From NCBI RefSeq assembly GCF_016792905.1, contig NZ_JAEULP010000065.1, positions 1 to 64,000 of the forward strand: DNA of 64,000 nt, read 5' to 3'. Of the stretch, positions 49,708 to 58,639 are shown piece by piece. The stretch's first letter is position 1, and each line of letters opens with the position of its first letter. The position numbers were made by a program, and so were the translations under genes. The notes under the pieces are model-generated. The model had not been told where the DNA came from. It did no database searches and saw only the letters and a list, made by a program, of their open reading frames with translations. This DNA is from Tabrizicola sp. (GTDB taxonomy: Bacteria > Pseudomonadota > Alphaproteobacteria > Rhodobacterales > Rhodobacteraceae).

Positions 49708-50147
49708 GGGCGGTCCTCCAGCGCGTCAGCGAAGCGCAGGTCCGGGTGGATGGAGAGCTGCTCGGCGAGACCGGCAAGGGCTTCCTGATCCTGGTCTGCG
49801 CCATGGGTGGCGACACCGAGGTGCAGGCCGAAAAGCTTGCCGCCAAGGTCGCCAAGCTGCGGGTCTTCAAGGACGATCAGGCCAAGATGAACCTGTCGGT
49901 GCGCGACATCGGCGGTTCTGCGCTGGTGGTCAGCCAGTTCACCCTCGCCGCCGATCTGCGCGGCAACCGGCCGGGCTTTTCCACCGCCGCCCCGCCAGCC
50001 GAGGGTGAGCGGCTTTACCTCCACTTCGCCCAGTCGCTGGAAAAGGAAGGCGTCCCGGTCGCCACTGGCCGGTTCGGCGCCGACATGGCGGTCAGCCTGG
50101 TGAACGACGGGCCCGTGACCATCTGGATGGACACCGACCAGCCCTGA
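49704..50147 (+). CDS. dtd: D-aminoacyl-tRNA deacylase
   Basis: 147-residue DTD, which removes D-amino acids (and glycine from mischarged tRNA-Ala) from tRNAs. Motifs: [20 protein letters not shown] at the start, [20 protein letters not shown] (the SQFTL active-site motif) and [14 protein letters not shown] (the GP motif with the conserved cis-Pro pair as DGPVT). GTG start at 49704 overlaps the kinase stop by 4 bases. Length and motifs are complete. Confidence 0.96.
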   Translation: MRAVLQRVSEAQVRVDGELLGETGKGFLILVCAMGGDTEVQAEKLAAKVAKLRVFKDDQAKMNLSVRDIGGSALVVSQFTLAADLRGNRPGFSTAAPPAEGERLYLHFAQSLEKEGVPVATGRFGADMAVSLVNDGPVTIWMDTDQP

Positions 50148-50672
50148 TCAGTTGAACGGATTTCCCGGCGTCTTCTTGGTGATCACGTCGCCGCAGTCGA
50201 CCAGCGCGCCGATCGAGGCGCTGGACCCCGCCAGCGAATAGTTCTGCACGTCCGCCCCGTCCTTGTCGCGCAGGTACAGCCGGTTGCCGCGCGCGACCTC
50301 GGTGACGAAGTTGATCCCGGCCTGGCTGTCGGGCAGGTAGAACAGCACGGAATTCTGGTAAAGCTCGGCCCCCGTCAGGCTCCACGGCGCGCGGCGGTCG
50401 ATCTGTACGCCCAGGTCGGCGGTCTGGCCTTCGCCGAATTCCCAGGCGGTGGAATAGAACTGCAACTGCACCGCGCCGTCGGGGAAGGTCCAGATACTGA
50501 AGCTTTCTCCCGGCGCCTTCACCTCGGCCACGCAGCCGACCGAGCCGTCATCCCAGCCGACAATCGAAACCTGCCAATGCTTGTGCGAGAACAGGACTTC
50601 CGAGTCCTGCGCGCCTGCCACCCCCGCCGATGCCGCGATCAATGCAGCGGCCAACCCCATGCGAATGCTCAT
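50148..50672 (-). CDS. exported protein of unknown function
   Basis: 174-residue protein with a signal peptide (MSIRMGLAAALIAASAGVAG, cleavage near AQD). The mature part has an HKHWQVSIVGWDDGSVGCVA region, SFSIWTFPDGAVQLQFYSTA and a C-terminal GALVDCGDVITKKTPGNPFN. Two Cys could form a disulfide. The pattern (W..S..D.G....C.A) recalls small secreted proteins annotated as invasion-associated-like in alphaproteobacteria, but I am not sure. GGAAGGGACG precedes the start. It is convergent with dtd with no gap. Confidence 0.65.
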   Translation of the reverse strand: MSIRMGLAAALIAASAGVAGAQDSEVLFSHKHWQVSIVGWDDGSVGCVAEVKAPGESFSIWTFPDGAVQLQFYSTAWEFGEGQTADLGVQIDRRAPWSLTGAELYQNSVLFYLPDSQAGINFVTEVARGNRLYLRDKDGADVQNYSLAGSSASIGALVDCGDVITKKTPGNPFN

Positions 50673-50739
50673 CGTCCCTTCCCGTAACAAGGCCCTTTCA
50701 CAAGGTTTTCGCGCCCCGGGGCGATTCAGGCAAATGAAA

Positions 50740-50772
50740 CTTGCTGTCACGCAAGCGACAGTCGGCGACTGT
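50740..50772 (-). terminator. paired hairpins downstream of the acyl-CoA synthetase gene
   Basis: On the minus strand, ACAGTC-GCC-GACTGT (50772-50758) is followed by CTTGC-GTGACA-GCAAG (50755-50740) and TTTCATTT. This double hairpin lies just after the synthetase stop at 50780 and before the exported-protein gene (start 50672). It may terminate or attenuate transcription; the dyad could also be an operator for the downstream gene. Confidence 0.4.
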
Positions 50773-50779
50773 GGCGCGA

Positions 50780-52672
50780 TCAGGGTGCCCATTCCCAGGG
50801 GTTCGAGAACTGCCCCAGCACCGCCTGCACCGCCGCATCCTCGACCGTGGCCGATTTCTGCACCTGCGCCACCAGCCCGCGCTTCTTGTCCTCGATCACC
50901 GCGCCGACCCGGACGGGAAGGCCGGCCTCGGCCAGCGCCGCGTCATAGGTCCGGGTGATCGCCATCCGCCGCAGGTCGGGCTTGAACACCTTGCCCACCG
51001 CCGTCTTCGGCAGTTCCGCCATGATTTCCAGATGCTTGGGCACCGCCGCGCGTTCGCTGATATGCTTGGCCGCATAGGCCATCAGTTCCTCGACCGTGGC
51101 CTGCGCGCCCTTGACCAGCTCGACATAGGCGCAGGGCAATTCGCCCGCATGGGCATCGGGCTGGCCGATGGCGCCGACGAAGCCCACCGCCTCATGCCCC
51201 ATCAGGGCCTCCTCGATGATCGCCGGGTCGATGTTGTGGCCACCGCGAATGATCAGGTCCTTCGCGCGGCCGGTGATGAACAGATAGCCCTCCGCGTCGA
51301 TCCGCCCCAGGTCGCCGGTGCGCAGGAAGCGGCCATCGGCGAAGAGCTCGCGGTTCTTGTCGGCCTCGGTATAGGTCGACCCCTCATAGACGCCGGGGTT
51401 CGAGACGCAGATCTCGCCCACCTCGTCCACCGCGCATTCGCGGTAGTCCGTCGCCCCCTGCCGGGTCAGGATGCGGACGTTGCAATAGGGGAACATGAAG
51501 CCGACCGAACCGATCTTCTTCACCCCGTCGGGCGGGTTGACCGAGACGAGGCAGGTGGCTTCGGTCAGCCCGTAGCCCTCGACGATCTCGACCCCGGTTT
51601 CTTTCTTGAAGCGGTTGTACAGCTCGACCGGCAGCGGGGACGACCCGGAGAACGCGTTCTTCAGGCTGGAAATGTCGGCATTGACCGGGCGCTGCATCAA
51701 GGCGGCAAGGGCCGTTGGCACGGTGATCATGTAGGTGACGCGGTAACGCTCGACCAATTTCCAGAAATTGTCGAACACCCCCTCGCCGCGATAGCCCTGC
51801 GGGGTCGGGAACACGACATGCGCGCCCGAGCCGATCATCGACATCAGGATCGGATAGCAGGCGAAGACATGGAAGAGCGGAAGCGGGCAGATCACCACGT
51901 CGGTCGGCCTGAAGAGCAGCGTCGCACCAAGCCAGCCGTTGTAGACCATGCCGCTGAGCTTGTGCTGGGCGACCTTGGGCATTCCCGTGGTGCCGCCCGT
52001 ATGGAAATAGGCGGCAACGCGGTCGTCCTGGCCATCGGTGAAGGTCAGCCTGTCGGCGGGCATTCGCGCCATCTCGGTCCTGAAGTCCTTGACATTGGCG
52101 GTATGCCGCACCGGGTTCTTCGGTCGGACGAAGGGCACGATCAGCTTCTTCAGCCCCGAAAGGTAGGGCACAAGATCGACCTCCAGCACGGTCTTGACGT
52201 TCGGCGCGAATTGCACCGCCTCGCCCACCTTTTGCGCGAGGTCGGTCTTGGGAAAGGGTTTCAGGGTGACGACGACCTTGGCATTGGTTTCGCGCAGGAT
52301 CGAGCTGATCTTGTCGGGTTCCAGCAAGGGGTTGATCGGGTTGACGATCCCGGCCACCGCCCCGGCCAGCAGCGTGATCACCGTCTCCATCGCGTTGGGC
52401 AGGATGAAGGCAACCACATCCTTCTCGCCGATGCCGAGGCTGCGAAACAGGTTAGCCGCCTGCGTCACCTTGCCGTGCAACTCGGTCCAGGTGAACGTGA
52501 TCTTCTTCGTCTCCGGCCCGGACAGCAGCTGATAGCTGACCGCAGGCCGCGCGCCATGCGCCGCCTTGGCCCGGGTCAGGAAGTCATACATCGACCGCGC
52601 CTGGCCCCGGTCGGCCCAGAGCATCTCGGCTTCAATGGCCTTCAGGTCCGCAGCGGTTGCGAAAGTGGTCAT
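50780..52672 (-). CDS. acyl-CoA synthetase (AMP-binding family)
   Basis: 630-residue adenylate-forming enzyme that activates a carboxylic acid to its CoA thioester. Motif I YFHTGGTTGMPKVAQHK (about 210-226), A5 motif EGYGLTEATC, A7 motif FLRTGDLGRIDAEGYLF, A8 RAKDLIIRGGHNIDP and the C-terminal KTAVGKVFKPDLRR with the catalytic Lys. The N-terminal ~60 residues precede the typical domain. It resembles long/medium-chain fatty-acid ligases; chain length is not predictable. It is followed by hairpins and precedes an exported-protein gene. About 110 bases upstream is the convergently oriented edge of an exporter operon on the same strand. Confidence 0.92.
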   Translation of the reverse strand: MTTFATAADLKAIEAEMLWADRGQARSMYDFLTRAKAAHGARPAVSYQLLSGPETKKITFTWTELHGKVTQAANLFRSLGIGEKDVVAFILPNAMETVITLLAGAVAGIVNPINPLLEPDKISSILRETNAKVVVTLKPFPKTDLAQKVGEAVQFAPNVKTVLEVDLVPYLSGLKKLIVPFVRPKNPVRHTANVKDFRTEMARMPADRLTFTDGQDDRVAAYFHTGGTTGMPKVAQHKLSGMVYNGWLGATLLFRPTDVVICPLPLFHVFACYPILMSMIGSGAHVVFPTPQGYRGEGVFDNFWKLVERYRVTYMITVPTALAALMQRPVNADISSLKNAFSGSSPLPVELYNRFKKETGVEIVEGYGLTEATCLVSVNPPDGVKKIGSVGFMFPYCNVRILTRQGATDYRECAVDEVGEICVSNPGVYEGSTYTEADKNRELFADGRFLRTGDLGRIDAEGYLFITGRAKDLIIRGGHNIDPAIIEEALMGHEAVGFVGAIGQPDAHAGELPCAYVELVKGAQATVEELMAYAAKHISERAAVPKHLEIMAELPKTAVGKVFKPDLRRMAITRTYDAALAEAGLPVRVGAVIEDKKRGLVAQVQKSATVEDAAVQAVLGQFSNPWEWAP

Positions 52673-52782
52673 CGGTTCCTCCCCCCATGCCCCGCTGTTG
52701 CCGCGGGCTTCCGTCGAAGATGGGGGTGGAAAACGGGTTTGTGAAGCCGGTTATTCCCGACCAGGGCGGCCGGGACGCGACG

Positions 52783-54564
52783 TCAGACCGCGCCTTCGGT
52801 GAACTGAAGCCGGGCGAGGCGCGCATAAAGACCATCTTCCGCGACCAGCTCGTCATGCGTGCCCTGCGCGACGATCTTGCCGTGATCGAAGACCACGATC
52901 CGGTCGGCGCGCTTGACCGTCGCCAGCCGATGCGCCACGACCAGCGTCGTCCGGGTTTCGGCCAGCTTCTCCACCGCCGCTTGCACCAGCCGCTCGCTTT
53001 CCGCGTCCAGCGCCGAAGTCGCCTCGTCCAGAAGCAGGATCGGCGCATCGCGCAGGATCGCCCGCGCAATCGCCACCCGCTGCTTCTGCCCGCCTGACAA
53101 CATCACCCCGCGCTCGCCCAGATAGCTGTCATAGCCCTGCGGCAAGCCCGTCAGGAAGTCATGCGCGGCAGCGGCCTTCGCGGCGGCCTCCACCTCGGCA
53201 TCGGTCGCGTCCAGTCGGCCAAAACGGATGTTCTCGCGGGCCGAGGTGGCGAAGATCACCGGGTCCTGCGGCACCAGCGCGATGGACTGGCGGAAGTCGG
53301 CGCGCGCCAGATCGGTCAGCGCCAGCCCGTCCAGCGTGATCCGGCCCGCCTGCGGATCGTAGAACCGCATCAGGAGTTGCAGGATCGTGGTCTTGCCCGC
53401 GCCCGAAGGACCGACCAGCGCCACCGTCTCGCCGGGGCGGACATGCAGGCTGACGCCGTTCAACGCCGAAGCCTCGGGCCGCGCCGGATAGCGGAAGGTC
53501 ACGTCCTCGAATGCGATCTCGCCCCTGACCGGGCGGGGCAGGGGCGCCGGGCGCAGCGGGTCCTGCACGGTATCTTCGGTCCCCAGCAGTTCCACCAGCC
53601 GCTCGGTCGCCCCCGCCGCCCGCTGCAACTCGCCCCAGATTTCCGACAGCGCCCCTACGGCCCCCGCCACCATAACCGCATAGATCACGAACTGGATCAG
53701 CGCGCCGACCGACATCGCCCCCTCGCGCACGTCCCGCGCGCCGATCCACAACACGCCCACGACGCCGGCAAAGACCAGGAAGATCACGATCACCGTCATC
53801 ACGGCCCGCGTCTTGATCCGCGACTTGGCGGATGCAAAGCTTTTCTCCGTCACCTCCGCAAACTCGCGCCGGGTTTCGCCTTCGTGGGTGAAGGCCTGCA
53901 CGGTCTGCACCGACAACAGCGCCTCGGACGCCGAGCCGGAGGAGGCCGCGATCCAGTCCTGGTTTTCCCGCGACAAGGCCCGCAGCCTGCGTCCCAGAAC
54001 GATGATCGGCACGATGATCGCAGGCACGACCAGCAGGACCAGCCCGGTCAGCTTGGCCGAGGTCAGCATGAGAAGCACCAGCCCGCCCAGCAGGATCAGC
54101 ACGTTGCGCAAGGCGACGGACACCGACGAGCCGATGACCGACAGGATCAGCGTCGTATCGGTGGTGATCCGGCTCAGCACCTCGCCGGTCAGGATCCGCT
54201 CGAAGAACGCAGGCGACATGCCCATGACCCGGTCGAAGAGCGCGCGGCGGATGTCGGCCACCACGCGCTCACCCAACCGCGTCACGAAGTAGTACCGCAG
54301 CCCCGTGCCCACCGCCAAAAGCGCCGCAATCGCCAGCGCCGCGCCGAAATACTTGTCCAGAAGCTCGACCCGCGCCGAGTTGAACCCGTCCACCACCCGG
54401 CGCACCGCCAAGGGCAGGACCAGGCTGATCCCCGCGGTGAGCATCAGCGCCAAGAGCGCCAGCGCCGCCATGCCGCGATAGGGCCAGAGGAACGGGACCA
54501 GCCCGCGCAACGCGCCGACCCGTTTCGACTTTGGCCGATCCTCGACGTTTGAGCTGTCCGACAT
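52783..54564 (-). CDS. ABC exporter (fused membrane and ATPase domains, MsbA-like)
   Basis: 593-residue half-transporter: six-helix membrane domain (about 30-310, starting LVPFLWPYRGMAALALLALM) and an ATPase domain (about 350-593) with Walker A GPSGAGKTTI, Q-loop LVPQDPVIFATS, signature LSGGQKQRVAIARAI, Walker B ILLLDEATSALD and H-loop VAHRLATVKR. It would act as a homodimer; lipid, drug or peptide export are all possible. The start at 54564 (MSDSSN) is preferred because GAGG precedes it; the ATG at 54591 lacks a ribosome-binding site. Confidence 0.92.
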   Translation of the reverse strand: MSDSSNVEDRPKSKRVGALRGLVPFLWPYRGMAALALLALMLTAGISLVLPLAVRRVVDGFNSARVELLDKYFGAALAIAALLAVGTGLRYYFVTRLGERVVADIRRALFDRVMGMSPAFFERILTGEVLSRITTDTTLILSVIGSSVSVALRNVLILLGGLVLLMLTSAKLTGLVLLVVPAIIVPIIVLGRRLRALSRENQDWIAASSGSASEALLSVQTVQAFTHEGETRREFAEVTEKSFASAKSRIKTRAVMTVIVIFLVFAGVVGVLWIGARDVREGAMSVGALIQFVIYAVMVAGAVGALSEIWGELQRAAGATERLVELLGTEDTVQDPLRPAPLPRPVRGEIAFEDVTFRYPARPEASALNGVSLHVRPGETVALVGPSGAGKTTILQLLMRFYDPQAGRITLDGLALTDLARADFRQSIALVPQDPVIFATSARENIRFGRLDATDAEVEAAAKAAAAHDFLTGLPQGYDSYLGERGVMLSGGQKQRVAIARAILRDAPILLLDEATSALDAESERLVQAAVEKLAETRTTLVVAHRLATVKRADRIVVFDHGKIVAQGTHDELVAEDGLYARLARLQFTEGAV

Positions 54565-54638
54565 CCGTCTTGCCTCGCTGACTTCGGGCATGCGTTTAGC
54601 CCCAGCCGATGCGGCTCACAAGCGCGACTCTTGCCGCA

Positions 54639-55661
54639 TCAGGACGCTTCGATCTCGGCAATTGTCGCATCGGCCGACCGTCGGGCGAATGTGCCGTCGT
54701 AAAGCGGGGCCAGGCTCGGGACCTGGTCACTGATCGGCGCCATGTGCTCGCTGAAGGCATAGGGATCGAACTTGTAGCCAACTTCGCAGACCAGGATCCG
54801 CCCGGTTCCGCTCTCGATCAGCAGGTCATGGTGATAGAACCCCGCGCCGATCGCCTCATGCAGGCGCCCGGCAAGGTCCCGCAACTCGGGCTCGCGCTTC
54901 ACATACAACTCGTCGAACACACGGTTGTACAAGGCCGCATCGCGCGGCGTCGAAACGCCATGCACGGAAGGCCGCCGCATGTCTTTCTCCCGAATGCCAA
55001 GATAGGGAAGCACGATCTGCCGCCCGACTGCCATCAACCGCAGCGTCGTCAGATAGTCCTTCCCGTCCACGGTGATCGTGGTGTCGATGAACTCGGTGTT
55101 GTAGCGCTCGTCGTCAAGCGCCCCATCGCCGGACAGAACCCAGGCCGGTTTCGACGTCGAGGCCGCCGCGTTGGAAAATACCGGCGCGCCCGGGGACGGC
55201 GTCATGCTTGGCATCAGGATGCCCCGCTCCGTCAGGCGGCGATTGGTCGGCGCCTTCTTCCCGATGATCCGGCCGGTTGGCAGGTTGTTGAAGACGCAGC
55301 GCGCCCGGGCTTCCGCCCTTGCCACCTCGGCATCGTCGGGAATGATGTTCTCTTCGTTGTAGAGGTGGATGATCGAAGGGTTCGGTTGCGCCGACAGCGT
55401 GAGAAGCTCGTCGCCCGTAAAGGCAAAATGCGTCGCGTAGCCTCGCTCGGCAAGCCGCTGGCAGAATCCCGGAAAGAACCGCTGCGGGTTGACCTTGCCG
55501 CGGGACTTGATGGCCCGAGGGGTCAACGCTGCCACGATCACATGGCCGATCGGCCTGGACACGACAGGCAGCGGGCCGATCTCTGCAAGCTCGCTTTCGC
55601 GACGGCTTCTGATGCGCAGTTCGGCCCGGGTCAGATCATCGGAATTTGCCTTCTGGTCCAT
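54639..55661 (-). CDS. conserved hypothetical protein, possibly ATP-grasp-like
   Basis: 340-residue cytoplasmic-looking protein without signal or membrane segments. The segment FNNLPTGRIIGKKAPTNRRL and the late GFYHHDLLIESGTGRILVCE followed by VGYKFDPYAF resemble the ligand/metal-binding end of ATP-grasp enzymes (a pattern of the type D.....G....VE.....), but the Gly-rich loop is not obvious, so this is tentative. It is upstream of and in the same direction as the ABC exporter with a 74-base gap, so the pair might make and export one compound. It is divergent from the hydrolase operon. Base use is ordinary. Confidence 0.5.
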   Translation of the reverse strand: MDQKANSDDLTRAELRIRSRRESELAEIGPLPVVSRPIGHVIVAALTPRAIKSRGKVNPQRFFPGFCQRLAERGYATHFAFTGDELLTLSAQPNPSIIHLYNEENIIPDDAEVARAEARARCVFNNLPTGRIIGKKAPTNRRLTERGILMPSMTPSPGAPVFSNAAASTSKPAWVLSGDGALDDERYNTEFIDTTITVDGKDYLTTLRLMAVGRQIVLPYLGIREKDMRRPSVHGVSTPRDAALYNRVFDELYVKREPELRDLAGRLHEAIGAGFYHHDLLIESGTGRILVCEVGYKFDPYAFSEHMAPISDQVPSLAPLYDGTFARRSADATIAEIEAS

Positions 55662-55803
55662 CGCGCTCCCTCATGCCGATGCGACCCTAGGTGAAATGCG
55701 CCCCTTGTTCAAACAGGTCGCACGGCGCGGATTTCGTGATGGAAGCCTCTGGGAAAAGGCGCCTCCCGGCTGGTATATCGGGACTGCAAGCCCGGAGATG
55801 ACG

Positions 55804-56622
55804 ATGTACCGCTTCACCGCCGAAGACGGCGCCAGCCTCGCCTACCGCGACGAAGGCGCTGGCCTGCCCCTCCTCTGTCTGCCCGGCCTGACACGGTCGA
55901 TGGCGGATTTCGACTACCTGATCCCGCACCTGCCCCCTGTCCGGTTGATCCGGATGGACTATCGCGGCCGTGGGGCCAGCGACCGGACCGGCGCGGCCAC
56001 CTACACGGTGGATCAGGAAGGTCGCGATGCGCTGGCCCTTCTGAGCCACTTGGGGGTGCAGAAGGCGGCAATCCTCGGCACTTCGCGCGGGGGGCTGATC
56101 GGTATGGTCCTTGGCGCGGTGGCGCGCGACCGGGTGCTGGGCCTGTGTCTCAACGACGTCGGGCCGGAAATCGCCCGCGACGGCCTGAGCCGCATCTTCG
56201 ACTATGTTGGCCGCAACCCGGCGGGCGGCACGCATCAGGGCTATGCCGAGCGTCTGTCGCGCAGTCCCGGCTTCGGCGGCGTGCCGATGTCCCGCTGGCT
56301 GGATGAGGCGCGAAAACTCTCCGTCGAAACCCCCGACGGGTTGCGCCTTCCCTATGACCCCGCCCTGCGCGAAGCCTTCCTCAAGGCCTTCGAGGGCCCG
56401 CCGGTCGATCTCTGGCCGCTGTTCGACGCGCTGCAAGGCCTGCCGCTGGCCCTGATCCGGGGCGCGAACTCCGACCTCTTGACCGCGGACACCGTGTCGA
56501 AAATGCGCGCACGCCGCCCCGACATGGGTTTCGCGGAAGTGCCCGGTCGCGCGCATATCCCCTTCCTCGACGAACCCGAAGCCGTGGCCCTGATCCGCAG
56601 CTTCCTGAAAGGCCTTGCATGA
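55804..56622 (+). CDS. alpha/beta-fold hydrolase
   Basis: 272-residue alpha/beta hydrolase. The oxyanion region LLCLPGLTRSMADF is followed by RLIRMDYRGRGASDRTG, the nucleophile elbow LGTSRGGLIGMVL (Ser in GTSRG) and a final catalytic His in PGRAHIPFLDEPEA. Length is typical. ATG at 55804 is supported by GGAG at 55793-55796 (7-base spacer); an ATG two codons upstream (55798) is too close to it. It is the first gene of an overlapping trio: its stop overlaps the dehydratase start (ATGA). Natural ester/amide substrate unknown. Confidence 0.88.
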   Translation: MYRFTAEDGASLAYRDEGAGLPLLCLPGLTRSMADFDYLIPHLPPVRLIRMDYRGRGASDRTGAATYTVDQEGRDALALLSHLGVQKAAILGTSRGGLIGMVLGAVARDRVLGLCLNDVGPEIARDGLSRIFDYVGRNPAGGTHQGYAERLSRSPGFGGVPMSRWLDEARKLSVETPDGLRLPYDPALREAFLKAFEGPPVDLWPLFDALQGLPLALIRGANSDLLTADTVSKMRARRPDMGFAEVPGRAHIPFLDEPEAVALIRSFLKGLA

Positions 56623-57587
56623 CCGACATCGCCCTGATCGAGGCCGCCGCCGCCCGCATGGCAGGCCATGTCCGCCGCACGCCGCTCCTGAACGCCCCGC
56701 TTCTCGACAAGGCGGCGGGACGGCGCATCTTCGTCAAGGCCGAATGCCTGCAAGTGACCGGCAGCTTCAAGGCCCGGGGCGGCTGGTCCGCGGTCTCGGC
56801 CCTTTCGCCCGAAGCCCGCAAACGGGGCGTCATCGCCTATTCCTCCGGCAACCACGCACAGGGCGTCGCCCATGCCGCCGCCCGCCACGGTGCGCCTTGC
56901 GTCATCCTGATGCCGTCGGACGCGCCGCAGGTGAAGATCGCCAACACCCGCGGCTATGGGGCCGAGGTTGTCCTCTACGACCGCGCGACCGAGGACCGCG
57001 ACGCTATCGGCGCCCGGATCGCCTCCGAAAGGAGCCTCACGCTGATCAAGCCCTATGACGACCCGCAGGTCATTGCAGGGCAGGGGACCGTGGGGCTGGA
57101 ACTGGCAGAACAGGCGCAGGAGGCCGGGATCACCCAAGCCCCGGTCTTCGTCTGCTGCGGCGGGGGCGGCCTCTCTTCGGGCATCGCTCTGGCGCTTGCC
57201 GCCCGCGTCCCGGGCCTGAAAGTCCGCACCGCCGAACCCCAGGGCTTCGACGACATGGCCCGCTCCTTGGCCACCGGGCAGCGCGCACGCAACCCCGCCC
57301 TCAGTGGTTCGATCTGCGACGCGATCCTGACCCCCACCCCCGGCGATCTGACCCTTCCCATCCTCTCGCGCCTCGCCGGGCCGGGGGCCGTGATCACCGA
57401 CGACCAGGCCTTGCGCGCCATGGCGCTGGCCTTCACTCACCTGCGCATGGTGCTGGAACCCGGCGGGGCTGTCGCGCTTGCCGCCGCGCTGTTCGCCGCC
57501 GACCTGCCCGACACCGTCATTGCCGTCGCCACCGGTGGCAACGTCGATCCCGCCACCTTCGCAACCGCGCTGGACCGCTTCGCGTGA
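56619..57587 (+). CDS. PLP-dependent serine/threonine dehydratase
   Basis: 322-residue fold-type II enzyme of the threonine-dehydratase/serine-racemase group, with no C-terminal ACT domain. Landmarks: the PLP lysine in TGSFKARGGWSAVSAL (about 47-62), the AYSSGNHAQGVAHAA loop (phosphate and Asn), and the Gly-rich FVCCGGGGLSSGIALAL (the usual GGGGL PLP-phosphate loop). The LEPGGAVALAAALF segment follows near the C-terminus. Likely deaminates threonine or serine to the 2-oxoacid. It overlaps the preceding hydrolase by 4 bases and the following one by 4 bases. Confidence 0.88.
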   Translation: MTDIALIEAAAARMAGHVRRTPLLNAPLLDKAAGRRIFVKAECLQVTGSFKARGGWSAVSALSPEARKRGVIAYSSGNHAQGVAHAAARHGAPCVILMPSDAPQVKIANTRGYGAEVVLYDRATEDRDAIGARIASERSLTLIKPYDDPQVIAGQGTVGLELAEQAQEAGITQAPVFVCCGGGGLSSGIALALAARVPGLKVRTAEPQGFDDMARSLATGQRARNPALSGSICDAILTPTPGDLTLPILSRLAGPGAVITDDQALRAMALAFTHLRMVLEPGGAVALAAALFAADLPDTVIAVATGGNVDPATFATALDRFA

Positions 57588-58360
57588 GCCTCGTCTGGCT
57601 CGACGACCTCCGCTTGAATGCCGAGCTTTCCGGCCCCGATACGGCGCCGCCCTTGGTGCTGATCCACGGCCTCGGCCTGGACCTCCGGCTCTGGGACGCG
57701 CTTTTGCCGCGCGTGCCCGCCCGCACCCTGCGGATCGACCTGCGCGGGCACGGGCTCTCTGACACGCCCGCTCCGCCCTACGCGATGGGCGCCCTCATCC
57801 GCGATGTCGAGCGCCTGATGACCCATTTCGCCCTGAAGGACGCCGTCGTCCTTGGCGCAGGAGAAGGCGGGCTGATCGCACAGGGCCTGGCCGTCAAGCG
57901 CCTCGACCTTGTCCGCGCCATGGTCCTGACCGGCTCCGCCACCCGCTTTGCCAACCCTTCCGTCTGGGAGGTCCGCCTCGCCCGCCTGCGCGATTCCGGT
58001 CCCGACCTCGACGCCGAATGCGCGCAACTTCTCGGCCCGCGCTGGCAGGGGGCGCCCGCGCTGGCCCCGGTCCGCGGCATGCTGGAGCGCACCCGCCCCG
58101 CCGGCTGGCAGGGCTTCGCTGCCGCGATCGCCACGGCCGATTTCTACCAGACCACCGCCACCCTGAAACTGCCGACCCTTGTTCTCGCCGGGTCGGACGA
58201 CCGCAAGACGCCTCCGGACCTCCAGCGCGAGCTTGCCGACCTTGTCGCCGGTGCGCAGTTCCACCTCCTGCGCGGCGGAAGCCATCTGTCCATGCTGACC
58301 CATGCCGAGGCTTTCGCCGAAACCCTGCGCGGATTCCTGACCCGGATCGGCCATTTCTGA
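57584..58360 (+). CDS. PcaD-like alpha/beta-fold protein lacking the nucleophile serine
   Basis: 258-residue protein with the overall layout of 3-oxoadipate enol-lactonase (PcaD): LVLIHGLGLDLRLWDALLPR, RIDLRGHGLSDTP, LAGSDDRKTPPDLQ and GGSHLSMLTHAEAF (Asp and His of the triad). At the nucleophile elbow, where PcaD relatives have GLSIGGLIAQ, it reads GAGEGGLIAQ: residue 93 is Gly, not Ser. A Ser-His-Asp hydrolase should therefore be inactive or use another mechanism. GTG start at 57584 overlaps the dehydratase stop (GTGA), so it is coupled. Homologous enzymes with this change may exist; a new function is possible. Confidence 0.75.
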   Translation: MSLVWLDDLRLNAELSGPDTAPPLVLIHGLGLDLRLWDALLPRVPARTLRIDLRGHGLSDTPAPPYAMGALIRDVERLMTHFALKDAVVLGAGEGGLIAQGLAVKRLDLVRAMVLTGSATRFANPSVWEVRLARLRDSGPDLDAECAQLLGPRWQGAPALAPVRGMLERTRPAGWQGFAAAIATADFYQTTATLKLPTLVLAGSDDRKTPPDLQRELADLVAGAQFHLLRGGSHLSMLTHAEAFAETLRGFLTRIGHF

Positions 58361-58639
58361 CCGCCGTACCGTTGCTGAACTTGCAGATTCCGAACGCTGA
58401 TCTGACGTGAAAGTCTGCAGAATGGCCTAAGCTTGATGAATCCATACATCTGCGCGCCAAGAGAAGAACGGAAATCCGCATGAAGGGTCTTTGACAGCGC
58501 CATTCCATCCGCGCCACTTTCTGTCGTGAATGAATAGGCCTTGTCCGGCCTTCCCCCGTAGCTTTCTCATGGTCGACATGCTCCACCGGGGCACGGGGGC
58601 GTGAAACCCCTTGCCTCCTTCCAGCCAGAGGGGACCGCC

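Noticed and set aside
50741..54552. Two long plus-strand frames opposite the acyl-CoA synthetase and ABC exporter genes
   Set aside because: They are rich in His/Arg/Gln/Asp and show no family; the minus-strand genes carry complete catalytic motifs, so these are antisense shadows.
58361..58639. Possible regulatory RNA in the 279-base gap before the enolase-family gene
   Set aside because: Only weak TGCAGA/TCTGCA dyads and an isolated TTGACA are seen; nothing supports a specific RNA.
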